Shown here: positions 7,601 through 12,960 of the stretch, one piece after another
How positions within the stretch are numbered: position 1 is the stretch's first letter
Layout of the letters: each line of letters opens with the position of its first letter
NCBI RefSeq assembly: GCF_000720175.1
Contig: NZ_JOIX01000118.1
Coordinates: forward strand, 1-18,137
Direction of reading: 5' to 3'
DNA: 18,137 nucleotides
Source of the DNA: Streptomyces sp. NRRL S-337
GTDB lineage: Bacteria; Actinomycetota; Actinomycetes; Streptomycetales; Streptomycetaceae
The notes under the pieces: model-generated
What the model was told of the DNA's origin: nothing
Databases searched by the model: none
The model's input: only the letters and a program-made list of their open reading frames with translations
Made by a program: the position numbers and the translations under genes

Positions 7601-8749
7601 GCCGCCGGGCTGCAGCGGATGGTGGGCGTGCCGGTCGATCCGGCGGACTTCGACCCGGCCAAGGTCCCCGACCACCTCAAGATCACCTTCCGGGTGGTCG
7701 ACGAGCGGCGGCGCAAACTCGCCGAGGCCAAGGACCTGGAGGCGCTGCGGCACAAGCTCAAGCCGAAGACCCAGGCGGCCATCTCCAAGGCCTTCGAGCA
7801 GGCCGCCGAGCGTCCCGGCCGGGGCCGCAAGGGCGACGGGGCCGCGGCCGAGGAGGCGACCCCGGCCGGCGTGGAGCAGCGCACCGGCCTGACGTCCTGG
7901 ACGATCGGCACGCTGCCGCGCACGGTCGAGACCCGGCGGGCGGGCCAGCTGCTGAAGGCGTATCCGGCGCTGGTGGACGAGGGAAGCAGCGTCGCGGTCC
8001 GGCTCTTCGACACCGAGGCCGCGCAGCAGTCGGCGATGTGGGCGGGCACCCGCCGCCTCGTCCTGCTCAACATCCCCTCCAATCCCGCCAAGTTCGCCCA
8101 GGACAAGCTGAGCAACCAGCAGAAGCTCGCGCTGTCCCGCAATCCGCACGGCTCGATCGCGGCGCTCTTCGACGACTGCGTGACCGCCGCCGCGGACCGT
8201 CTGATCGCGGCGCGGGGTGGCCCGGCATGGGACGAGGAGTCCTTCCGCAAGCTGTTCGACGCGGTCCGGGCCGACCTGGTGGACGTCACGCTGCGGACGA
8301 TCCAGCAGGTGCAAGAGGTGCTGGCCGCCTGGCAGGCGTGTGAGCGCCGGCTGAAGGAGACGTCCTTCCCCTCGCTGCTGCCGTCGCTGACGGACGTCAA
8401 GGCGCAGCTGGCGGAGCTCATCAAGCCCGGTTTCGTGACCGCGCACGGCGCCAAGCGGCTGCCGGACCTGATGCGCTATCTGATCGCCGCCGACCGCCGT
8501 CTGACGCAGCTGCCGACCAACGCCGAGCGGGACCGCACCCGTATGGCGAAGGTGAAGGAGATGCAGGACGAATACGCCTGGCTGCTGGAGCAGTTCCCGC
8601 CGGGCCGTGCGGTGCCGGCCGAGGCCCGCGAGATCCGCTGGATGATCGAGGAGCTCCGGGTCAGCTACTTCGCGCACGCCCTGGGGACCGCGTATCCGGT
8701 CTCCGACAAGCGGATCATGAAGGCGGTGGACGCGGCGGTGCCCGCCTGA
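4637..8749 (+). CDS. hrpA: ATP-dependent RNA helicase HrpA (DEAH box)
   Basis: A 1370-aa DEAH-box RNA helicase, close to the ~1300 aa of E. coli HrpA. HrpA-type helicases use ATP to remodel RNA or ribonucleoprotein; E. coli HrpA rescues stalled ribosomes and processes some mRNAs. Motifs run in order: Walker A GETGSGKTT from residue 116, motif Ia TQPRR, DEAH at 213-216, SAT at 245-247, and motif VI QRKGRCGR from residue 431. The helicase-associated and OB-like regions follow, then the long C-terminal region (about 700-1370) that distinguishes HrpA from shorter DEAH helicases. An Ala/Asp-rich insert near residue 265-280 is probably a surface loop. ATG 4637 is preceded by GGGGGA a few nt upstream. 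The frame is intact. No neighbour is obviously linked to its function. Confidence 0.97.
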   Translation: MSSQPASALPDGISSTPPGTAAPTLPALSERLPELMLRDAQRLGRRLDGARRIRKPEARAAVLAEIADGIDEAELRVAQRRAALPEITYPEELPVSQKKDDILAAIRDHQVVIVAGETGSGKTTQIPKICLELGRGVRGLIGHTQPRRIAARTVAERVAEELKTPLGEVVGWKVRFTDQVGADTLVKLMTDGILLAEIQTDRELRQYDTIIIDEAHERSLNIDFILGYLAQLLPRRPDLKVVITSATIDPERFARHFGSFATVGTADAAAGDGDAAPSAPIVEVSGRTYPVEVRYRPLLEEGGQDADRDQITAICDAVDELQAEGPGDILVFLSGEREIRDTADALNKKQLPHTEVLPLYARLSHAEQHRVFQRHTGRRIVLATNVAETSLTVPGIRYVIDPGMARISRYSYRTKVQRLPIEPVSQASANQRKGRCGRTSDGICIRLYSEDDFLSRPEFTDAEILRTNLASVILQMTAAGLGDIEKFPFIDPPDRRNIKDGVQLLEELGALDPKQKDAKKRLTQTGRKLSQLPVDPRLARMVLEADRNGCVREVMVIAAALSIQDPRERPSDKQQQADQQHARFKDETSDFLAFLNLWRYVREQQKELSSSAFRRMCRNEFLNYLRIREWQDIYSQLRTVAKTMGIHLSEEDAAPDRIHTSLLAGLLSHIGLKNAGLEGGKEGAAKNEYLGARSAKFAVFPGSALFKKPPRWVMSAELVETSRLWARVNAKVEPEWIEPLAQHLVKRTYSEPHWEQKMAAVMAYERVTLYGVPIVAQRKVNYGRIDPETSRELFIRNALVEGDWRTHHQFFHDNRKLLGEVEELEHRARRRDILVDDETLFDFYDRRIPDHVVSGAHFDSWWKTKRRDEPELLNFEHSMLINESAEAVTKDDYPDSWRQGKLKFKVTYQFEPGADADGVTVHIPLQVLNQVSSEGFDWQIPGLREQLVTELIRSLPKPIRRNYVPAPNFAARFLDSAVPLQGLLTASLAAGLQRMVGVPVDPADFDPAKVPDHLKITFRVVDERRRKLAEAKDLEALRHKLKPKTQAAISKAFEQAAERPGRGRKGDGAAAEEATPAGVEQRTGLTSWTIGTLPRTVETRRAGQLLKAYPALVDEGSSVAVRLFDTEAAQQSAMWAGTRRLVLLNIPSNPAKFAQDKLSNQQKLALSRNPHGSIAALFDDCVTAAADRLIAARGGPAWDEESFRKLFDAVRADLVDVTLRTIQQVQEVLAAWQACERRLKETSFPSLLPSLTDVKAQLAELIKPGFVTAHGAKRLPDLMRYLIAADRRLTQLPTNAERDRTRMAKVKEMQDEYAWLLEQFPPGRAVPAEAREIRWMIEELRVSYFAHALGTAYPVSDKRIMKAVDAAVPA

Positions 8750-8757
8750 GGGCGGGC
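8740..8757 (+). terminator. small hairpin overlapping the hrpA stop codon
   Basis: GCCCGCC (8740-8746) pairs with GGCGGGC (8751-8757), with the TGA stop codon lying in the 4-nt loop. It is a compact 7-bp GC stem without a U-tract and may end or stabilise the hrpA mRNA. The next gene (tRNA-Asp) starts 85 nt downstream. Confidence 0.4.
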
Positions 8758-8771
8758 CTCCGGTATCGAGT

Positions 8772-8801
8772 TCGACCGCACCCCCTGACCTGCTGTACAG
8801 T
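8772..8801 (+). promoter_or_regulatory. candidate promoter of the second tRNA-Asp
   Basis: TACAGT (8796-8801) fits the TANNNT -10 pattern, and TCGACC (8772-8777) lies 18 bp upstream as a weak -35. The predicted start near 8808 leaves a leader of about 35 nt before the tRNA. The short AT-richer run that follows (GCAAAAACGCAA) supports a non-coding leader. The -35 match is poor. Confidence 0.35.
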
Positions 8802-8842
8802 CTTGCTTCGTAGCCCGCCGCAAGCGGAAAGCAAAAACGCAA

Positions 8843-8917
8843 GGTCCTGTGGAGCAGTTTGGAGTGCTCGCCACCCTGTCAAGGTGGAGGCCGCGGGTTC
8901 AAATCCCGTCAGGACCG
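8843..8917 (+). tRNA. tRNA-Asp (anticodon GTC), copy 2
   Basis: 75 nt, identical to the tRNA-Asp at 3161-3235 in every position. The identity extends 4 nt upstream (GCAA) and 2 nt downstream (CT), giving an 81-nt exact repeat (3157-3237 and 8839-8919). The anticodon stem and loop again give GTC. CCA is not encoded. It stands alone after hrpA and has its own downstream hairpin. Confidence 0.98.
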
Positions 8918-8922
8918 CTTTC

Positions 8923-8956
8923 TACGGCCCGTATCCCCCTGAGGATGCGGGCCGTA
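8923..8956 (+). terminator. hairpin terminator after tRNA-Asp copy 2
   Basis: TACGGCCCGTATCC (8923-8936) pairs with GGATGCGGGCCGTA (8943-8956), 14 bp with one G-T pair and a 6-nt loop. It starts 5 nt after the tRNA, the right place to end its transcript. Confidence 0.72.
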
Positions 8957-9247
8957 CTGCTGCCCGCAGAGGCCGCGGCCCGTGGCGAAGCCGCCGTCGG
9001 ACACAGCAAGTCCCGCCAAAACCGCATCCGTTCGGCCCGCGTCCTTCCCGGACGCGGGCCGTCCTGCTTCTGCCTGCGCCGCGCGTCCGCCGGGGGCCGT
9101 ACGCCGGTCCGGCGCTCGCCCGCCGCTTCCGCCTGCCGCGCGCCGTCGGCTGCGGCCCGTGACTGCTTTGCTGCCCGCTGTATTGACGGGACCTTCCGGC
9201 GCCGGTACTCACTTGGGGAGGTTGTGGGGGCCGGGGAGGTATGCAGG
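8957..9247. other. gene-free stretch with a second hairpin and degenerate repeats
   Basis: No convincing gene lies between the tRNA terminator and the DUF6274-like gene. CGGCCCGCGTCC (9033-9044) pairs with GGACGCGGGCCG (9050-9061), a perfect 12-bp hairpin followed by TCCTGCTTCTGCC. The segment after each of the two hairpins is similar (GGGCCGTaCTGCTGCC versus GGGCCGTcCTGCTTCTGCC), and a third look-alike (GGCCCGTGACTGCTTTGCTGCCCGC) starts near 9155. The end of the stretch carries the GGGGAGG ribosome binding site of the next gene. Confidence 0.5.
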
Positions 9248-9493
9248 ATGACGACTGCGGTACGGCACGAAACCAGGGCGCTGCTGCGAGCCCATCTGGC
9301 CGCGGCCACGGGCTACCGCCACCGGATGCGGCACTGCCCCATCTGCCATCAGCTGCTGCGGCTCGCCATGGAGCCGCACACGACCCGCTCCGGGCCCGCC
9401 GCGACGCCGGCCGCGCCCGCCTCCGCCCCGGCTCCCGCTCCGGCCGCCTGCGAGCCGTCGGCGGCCGAGGACAAAGGTCGCGCGCCGCGGTGA
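9248..9493 (+). CDS. small CPxCH protein, DUF6274-like
   Basis: An 81-aa protein of unknown function that matches my memory of the DUF6274 family found next to bldC in Streptomyces. Residues 1-42 look folded: an Arg/His-rich helix (RHETRALLRAHLAAATGYRHR), then HCPICH with Cys30, Cys33 and His34, then LLRLAMEP. The Cys and His could bind a metal, but two Cys and one or two His are few for a stable zinc site in a monomer. Residues 43-81 are Ala/Pro-rich and probably disordered. ATG 9248 is chosen because GGGGAGG (about 9232-9238) lies upstream; an ATG at 9241 is in another frame. A longer open frame reaches back into the tRNA gene and is not credible. It is convergent with bldC across 569 bp. 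Confidence 0.78.
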   Translation: MTTAVRHETRALLRAHLAAATGYRHRMRHCPICHQLLRLAMEPHTTRSGPAATPAAPASAPAPAPAACEPSAAEDKGRAPR

Positions 9494-9528
9494 CCAAGGA
9501 CGCCTCCGCCGCGTCTTGTCCGGTGGAA

Positions 9529-9555
9529 GGGTGGGGACGGGTAGGGACGGGTGGG
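9529..9555 (+). other. candidate G-quadruplex (six G-tracts)
   Basis: Six runs of at least three G lie in 27 nt: 9529-9531, 9533-9536, 9539-9541, 9544-9546, 9549-9551 and 9553-9555. Connecting loops are only 1-2 nt (T, AC, TA, AC, T). Four tracts with such short loops are the classic pattern of a stable parallel quadruplex, and six allow several registers. It begins 35 nt after the DUF6274-like stop codon, so it would form in the 3' end of that mRNA or in the coding strand of the DNA. Confidence 0.6.
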
Positions 9556-9636
9556 CAACGGTGCCGAGGGAAAGCGCCCTGAGGGAGGGGCAATTCCCCT
9601 ACCGCAGCGGGCGGATGGCCACAAGCGGCACGCCGT

Positions 9637-9650
9637 GTGACGGGAGTCAC
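9637..9650. promoter_or_regulatory. Crp-like inverted repeat GTGAC-N4-GTCAC
   Basis: GTGACGGGAGTCAC fits the GTG-N6-GNCAC pattern that I recall for the Streptomyces Crp regulator. It lies far from any annotated start codon, 144 nt past the DUF6274-like stop and 413 nt past the bldC stop. The match is short enough to occur by chance in GC-rich DNA. Confidence 0.35.
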
Positions 9651-9673
9651 CGAACAAGTTTTGCCGGGCGAGG

Positions 9674-9701
9674 AACTTACACCCGCCCTACAACGGGTCA
9701 A
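9674..9701 (-). promoter_or_regulatory. promoter-like TTGACC-N16-TAAGTT on the minus strand
   Basis: Read on the minus strand, TTGACC (9701-9696) and TAAGTT (9679-9674) are 16 bp apart and sit in the most AT-rich part of the region. The predicted start near 9667 would give a transcript running left, antisense to the DUF6274-like gene. No credible protein is encoded in that direction. This is prediction from sequence only. Confidence 0.3.
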
Positions 9702-9709
9702 TTTAATAT

Positions 9710-9721
9710 GTGCAATTGCAC
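9710..9721. promoter_or_regulatory. perfect 12-nt palindrome GTGCAATTGCAC
   Basis: A fully self-complementary 12-mer flanked by TTTAATAT on its left. It lies about 48 bp upstream of the predicted minus-strand start near 9667, a typical activator distance. No cognate regulator is recognisable. Confidence 0.4.
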
Positions 9722-9874
9722 CACTCTCCGGGCGCATCGCATACCCATTCCCGGAGTCACTCCTGAAGGCCCCCGGAGGGCCCCTGAAGGCGCCGTGGAC
9801 GCCACCGGAAGCCGGCCTCGGCGACAGGTGGCCCGAGCCTTCTGACCGGCCCTGGAGCGGCCGTACACATGAAA

Positions 9875-9906
9875 ATCGCGCTGGACCCGGCGGAGTCCAG
9901 CGCGAT
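9875..9906 (-). terminator. rho-independent terminator downstream of bldC
   Basis: ATCGCGCTGGAC (9875-9886) pairs with GTCCAGCGCGAT (9895-9906), a perfect 12-bp stem with an 8-nt loop. On the minus strand it is followed directly by TTTCATG, so together with the last stem base there is a short U-tract. It lies 156 nt past the bldC stop codon and is the best candidate for the 3' end of the bldC transcript. Confidence 0.72.
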
Positions 9907-10017
9907 CGGTGACGTACCCAGTGGAGCGGGTGTGGGGCCTGTTGGGGTCAGACGCCGCGTCGTATGAAGCTGTGTGAAGCGTGGTGGAGCAGGTCGAGCC
10001 TGGTGCGCGAAGTGGGC

Positions 10018-10043
10018 GTTTTCGGGTTGGGGGCCCCGAAAAC
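10018..10043 (-). other. hairpin just after the bldC stop codon
   Basis: GTTTTCGGG (10018-10026) pairs with CCCGAAAAC (10035-10043) around an 8-nt loop, ending 19 nt from the bldC stop. No U-tract follows on the minus strand. It could be a first terminator or a 3' stability element ahead of the stronger hairpin at 9875-9906. Confidence 0.55.
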
Positions 10044-10062
10044 GGCCTGGCTACGCGGCTTT

Positions 10063-10269
10063 TCAGGCCTCGCTGCGCTGCTGCGGAATGCCCGCCAGCA
10101 GTGCGCGGACCTCAGCCTCGCGGTAACGCCGATGCCCTCCGAGCGTGCGGATGGACGTGAGCTTGCCTGCCTTGGCCCAGCGGGTGACCGTCTTGGGGTC
10201 GACACGGAACATCGTGGCAACCTCGGCAGGGGTCAGCAGCGGCTCGGCGTCAGGGGTGCGAGCGGTCAT
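10063..10269 (-). CDS. bldC: BldC, MerR-like developmental regulator
   Basis: A 68-aa DNA-binding protein made almost entirely of a MerR-type winged helix-turn-helix. The segment from LLTPAEVATMF to WAKAGKL is the helix-turn-helix, and IRTLGGHRRYREAEV is the wing and following helix. It lacks the coiled coil and effector domain of full MerR proteins. The sequence matches my memory of S. coelicolor BldC along its whole length. BldC controls the timing of Streptomyces development, holding back premature sporulation, and binds DNA as head-to-tail multimers on direct repeats. ATG 10269 has an excellent ribosome binding site, GAGGAGG, about 7 nt upstream. The gene stands alone, with a long upstream region (514 bp) and two hairpins downstream, so it is probably monocistronic. 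Confidence 0.98.
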   Translation of the reverse strand: MTARTPDAEPLLTPAEVATMFRVDPKTVTRWAKAGKLTSIRTLGGHRRYREAEVRALLAGIPQQRSEA

Positions 10270-10367
10270 GAGCGGCCTCCTCGGGAGAACCGAACCATCA
10301 CGGTTCTTTCCTCTAAATTCTGCACCTTGACCCGCGTTGCCCGAAATGGCGGACGCGGGCCGAGTCG

Positions 10368-10373
10368 GTTATA
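10368..10373 (-). promoter_or_regulatory. possible -10 element for bldC
   Basis: TATAAC on the minus strand (10373-10368) matches the -10 consensus well and would start bldC mRNA near 10361 with a leader of about 90 nt. No good -35 is found 16-19 bp upstream, so an activator or another sigma factor might be needed. Weak, single-element prediction. Confidence 0.3.
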
Positions 10374-10497
10374 GGACGAACGGCTTGTCCTCGGCACTAC
10401 AACTACACCATCTGTCCAGCCACGTCGGCCAAACCGATGGAATTGCCCTCTCAGGTGTTCAACCTCGGCGGATGCCGATGGACCGTGCCATAGCGGA

Positions 10498-10526
10498 CAG
10501 TCACACCGCCGTGACGATCAGTCACA
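10498..10526. promoter_or_regulatory. candidate operator: CAGTCACA repeated at 21 bp
   Basis: CAGTCACA occurs at 10498-10505 and again at 10519-10526, exactly two helical turns apart. Between them GTGAC (10511-10515) forms an inverted repeat GTGAC-N5-GTCAC with the second copy (10511-10525). The half-sites would lie on the same face of the helix. It lies about 230 bp upstream of the bldC start codon. The binding factor is unknown. Confidence 0.4.
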
Positions 10527-10593
10527 GCGGGCTCAGCCGCCACGAGACCCCTCAAGGACCGCAATACCGATCTATCCGCCCATAGTTGGACGG

Positions 10594-10616
10594 AAGGAGC
10601 CCGGGTCGGGCTCCTT
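10594..10616 (+). terminator. 10-bp hairpin with T-run on the plus strand
   Basis: AAGGAGCCCG (10594-10603) pairs perfectly with CGGGCTCCTT (10607-10616) around GGT, and a second short pairing (GGAC/GTCC) extends the stem below a 2-nt bulge. On the plus strand TATTTTGG follows shortly after, as in a rho-independent terminator, but no plus-strand gene precedes it. On the minus strand no U-tract follows. Confidence 0.55.
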
Positions 10617-10759
10617 GTCCTATTTTGGCACGAGGAAGAGGCTTGCTAGCAAGACCCGAAGTAAGTGCTTTAGGTCACGCTTGGGGCAATCGCCCGGTTA
10701 AGGACCTACGTCCCTTACCGTCCGACCACCGCGAAGCGAGCACCGTACGACAGCACCGT

Positions 10760-10777
10760 GAACTCGGGAAAGAGTTC
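10760..10777 (-). terminator. hairpin after the unrecognised 267-aa gene
   Basis: GAACTC (10760-10765) pairs with GAGTTC (10772-10777) around a 6-nt loop, ending 6 nt from the stop codon of the minus-strand gene. It is short and lacks a U-tract, so it is only a modest terminator candidate. Confidence 0.4.
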
Positions 10778-10783
10778 GGCCGG

Positions 10784-11587
10784 TCAGCTCGAGAACTGAC
10801 GCTCGCGGACCGCGCGCCACCGCTGGGAGAGCTTCTCGTACGCGGCACCGGCCCGCTCGCCGTCCCCCTCGCGCAGCGCCGCCAGTCCCTCCGCCACCTC
10901 GGCGGCGGAACGGTCCTCGGCGAGCTGCCCTTCGGGCACCGCGTGCACCAGCCCTCCGTAGTCCAGCTCCACGAGCGAGCGTGGGTGGAATTCCTCGAGC
11001 CAGCGCCCCACATCTACCAGGCCGTCGATCAGCGGTCCCTCTTCCAGGGCGTTCCGCAGCGTCCGCAATCCCCGCGCGACCCGCCGTCTGGCCTGCACCA
11101 TCGGCGTGCGGTAACGCAGCACGGTCCCCTCGTCACCCTCCGCGTACTCCCGCTCGGAGTCGTCGAAGAGGACGAACCAGCGCACCGGGACGTGCCAGGA
11201 CGCGCCGCGGATCCACGGCCGGGCGTCGGGGTTGCGCTCGCGCCACTGCTCGTAGTCGGTGGCGGCCTGCCGGCGCACCACCGGGGGCAGCGCCGCGTCC
11301 AGCACCGCCGCCGGCAGCAGCTCCTCCAGGCCCTCCAGGGCCTGCCAGCCGCGCAGCCGGGTGCGCCAGGGGCAGACGCACACCACCTCGTTCACGACCG
11401 CGATGAAGGCGTCCGCGCTCTCGTGGACCGGGACCGGCACCGGCGGGGTCGGCAGCAGGTCGGCCAGCGCCCGGCGCTGCTCGTCCTGGGCGGTGGGGGT
11501 GTCCTCCCGCTTGGCATAGCGCGCCCAATGGGAGCGCTCCGGCTCGGGGAACGCTGCCAGCGGCTCGTAGACCCGCAGGTATGCCAT
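10784..11587 (-). CDS. hypothetical protein between bldC and vdh
   Basis: I do not recognise this 267-aa protein. It begins MAYLRVYEPL, is rich in Trp, Arg and Glu, and contains a Cys-Val-Cys-Pro-Trp motif (C70, C72), a WIRGASWHVPVRWFVLFDD segment that looks like beta strands, and a helical C-terminal third rich in Glu and Arg. There is no signal peptide or membrane helix, so it is probably cytosolic. Coding is supported by strong third-position GC bias and an intact frame with ordinary composition. ATG 11587 is the working start (GAAGGT upstream). An in-frame GTG at 11620, 11 codons earlier, has a better ribosome binding site (AAGGAG, 5 nt) and is a serious alternative. It diverges from vdh across about 270 bp and lies upstream of bldC in the same direction, separated by 514 bp, so it is probably not in the bldC operon. 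Confidence 0.8.
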   Translation of the reverse strand: MAYLRVYEPLAAFPEPERSHWARYAKREDTPTAQDEQRRALADLLPTPPVPVPVHESADAFIAVVNEVVCVCPWRTRLRGWQALEGLEELLPAAVLDAALPPVVRRQAATDYEQWRERNPDARPWIRGASWHVPVRWFVLFDDSEREYAEGDEGTVLRYRTPMVQARRRVARGLRTLRNALEEGPLIDGLVDVGRWLEEFHPRSLVELDYGGLVHAVPEGQLAEDRSAAEVAEGLAALREGDGERAGAAYEKLSQRWRAVRERQFSS

Positions 11588-11856
11588 GTACGGGACCTTC
11601 ACCGATGACGCCAGGGCCACGCCCGCTCCTTACGAGGGAAGTCCACCGTCCAAGGACCCACCGCACGGCGTGCCCGACACGCCCGAGGGCCCCCGACCGG
11701 CCTGCGATACGACCAGATCGTCCCACGTCCGTCCCCCGGGAGAGGGTGATCCTCGGCACCTGACCGATCAACCGCCGTCGCAGGTCTTACGCTCTTCCCA
11801 ACCGGCCCTCCCCACCCGTAGGAGGGCGTCCTTCGCGACTTATGGGAGTCACCACC

Positions 11857-12960
11857 GTGACTGACGTACGTCCGGCCCCCGCCGGCGCCGACGGCGGCGT
11901 TCTGCACACCCTGTTCCGATCGGAACAAGGGGGCCATGAGCAGGTCGTTCTCTGCCAGGATCGGGCCAGTGGCCTGAAGGCAGTGATCGCCATCCACAGC
12001 ACCGCGCTGGGCCCCGCCCTCGGCGGCACCCGCTTCCATGCCTACGCCTCCGAGGAGGAGGCCGTGCTGGACGCACTGAACCTGTCGCGCGGCATGTCCT
12101 ACAAGAACGCCCTCGCCGGGCTGGACCACGGCGGCGGCAAGGCCGTGATCATCGGCGATCCCGATCTGATCAAGACCGAGGAACTGCTGCTCGCCTACGG
12201 CCGGTTCGTGGCCTCGCTCGGGGGCCGCTACGTCACCGCGTGCGACGTCGGCACGTACGTCGCCGACATGGACGTGGTCGCCCGTACGAACAAGTGGACC
12301 ACCGGCCGCTCCCCCGCGAACGGCGGCGCCGGCGACTCCTCCGTGCTGACCGCCTACGGCGTCTTCCAGGGCATGCGCGCCTCGGCGCAAGCACTGTGGG
12401 GCGACCCGACGCTGCGCGGCCGCAAGGTGGGCATCGCCGGTGTGGGCAAGGTCGGGCACCTCCTCGTCGAGCACCTCCTCAAGGACGGTGCCGAGGTCGT
12501 GATCACGGACGTCCGGGCCGACGCGGTGGCGCGGGTCCGCGCCGAGCACCCGCAGGTCACCGCGGTCGCCCACACCGAGGAGCTGATCCGCACCGAGGGC
12601 CTGGACGTCTACGCGCCGTGCGCGCTGGGCGGGGCGCTCAGCGACGACTCGGTGCCGGTGCTCACCGCGAAGGTGGTGTGCGGTGCGGCCAACAACCAGC
12701 TCGCGCACCCCGGCGTCGAGAAGGACCTCTCCGACCGCGGCATCCTCTACGCCCCCGACTACGTCGTGAACGCCGGCGGCGTCATCCAGGTGGCCGACGA
12801 ACTGCACGGCTTCGACTTCGACCGCTGCAAGACCAAGGCGGCGAAGATCTTCGACACCACGCTGGCAATATTCGCTCGTGCGAAGGCCGATGGGATCCCG
12901 CCGGCGGCGGCCGCCGACCGGATCGCGGAGCAGCGGATGGCGGAGGCACGGAGGAGCTGA
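11857..12960 (+). CDS. vdh: valine (Leu/Phe/Val-type) dehydrogenase
   Basis: NAD-dependent amino acid dehydrogenase (367 aa) that oxidatively deaminates branched-chain amino acids, chiefly valine in Streptomyces, to the 2-oxo acid. This feeds acyl-CoA precursors for macrolides and fatty acids. Visible motifs are the substrate-binding Lys in [10 protein letters not shown] (K83), the catalytic Lys in GGGKAVI (K95), TACDVGT, and the dinucleotide-binding GVGKVG at 195-200. The C-terminal CGAANNQLA and [13 protein letters not shown] are typical of the Leu/Val dehydrogenase family. GTG 11857 is preferred, as GGGAG lies 7 nt upstream and the protein then begins MTDVRPAP, like the S. coelicolor Vdh I remember. 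ATG 11842 would add five residues but has no well-spaced binding site. Length and motifs are complete, and a short hairpin follows the stop. Confidence 0.95.
   Translation: MTDVRPAPAGADGGVLHTLFRSEQGGHEQVVLCQDRASGLKAVIAIHSTALGPALGGTRFHAYASEEEAVLDALNLSRGMSYKNALAGLDHGGGKAVIIGDPDLIKTEELLLAYGRFVASLGGRYVTACDVGTYVADMDVVARTNKWTTGRSPANGGAGDSSVLTAYGVFQGMRASAQALWGDPTLRGRKVGIAGVGKVGHLLVEHLLKDGAEVVITDVRADAVARVRAEHPQVTAVAHTEELIRTEGLDVYAPCALGGALSDDSVPVLTAKVVCGAANNQLAHPGVEKDLSDRGILYAPDYVVNAGGVIQVADELHGFDFDRCKTKAAKIFDTTLAIFARAKADGIPPAAAADRIAEQRMAEARRS

Larger units (their letters stand above)
9494..10062. other. 569-bp gene-free region between convergent DUF6274-like gene and bldC
   Basis: Unusually long for the space between two converging genes. 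From left to right it holds six G-tracts (9529-9555), a short hairpin AGGGG/CCCCT (9586-9600), a Crp-like inverted repeat (9637-9650), a promoter-like pair on the minus strand (9701-9674), a perfect palindrome (9710-9721), and two hairpins that belong to the end of bldC (9875-9906 and 10018-10043). A short open frame (9708-9845, 45 codons starting MCNCTT) has no ribosome binding site and I do not call it. Base composition dips strongly around 9695-9725. Confidence 0.6.
10270..10783. other. 514-bp gene-free region upstream of bldC
   Basis: Contains the bldC promoter region and several structures, but no credible gene. From the bldC side it holds a -10-like TATAAC on the minus strand (10373-10368), a 21-bp-spaced direct repeat with an overlapping inverted repeat (10498-10526), a 10-bp hairpin followed on the plus strand by TATTTTGG (10594-10616), a perfect palindrome CTTGCTAGCAAG (10642-10653), a TAAGG/CCTTA hairpin near 10699-10717, and a hairpin that probably ends the neighbouring gene (10760-10777). 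GC content is lower than in the flanking genes. Confidence 0.6.

Noticed and set aside
4523..8842. 1439-codon open frame antisense to hrpA
   Set aside because: It mirrors hrpA almost exactly. Its Arg/Leu/Gly/Asp-rich, motif-free protein is what GC-rich codon bias produces on the opposite strand. hrpA has all helicase motifs and a ribosome binding site.
8849..9247. Upstream extension of the DUF6274-like frame through the tRNA-Asp
   Set aside because: The frame happens to be open across a tRNA gene and its terminator. The GGGGAGG site and the family-like N-terminus place the start at 9248.
10586..11608. 340-codon plus-strand frame opposite the unrecognised protein
   Set aside because: Arg/Gly/Leu/Val shadow composition and no ribosome binding site. 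The minus frame has balanced composition.
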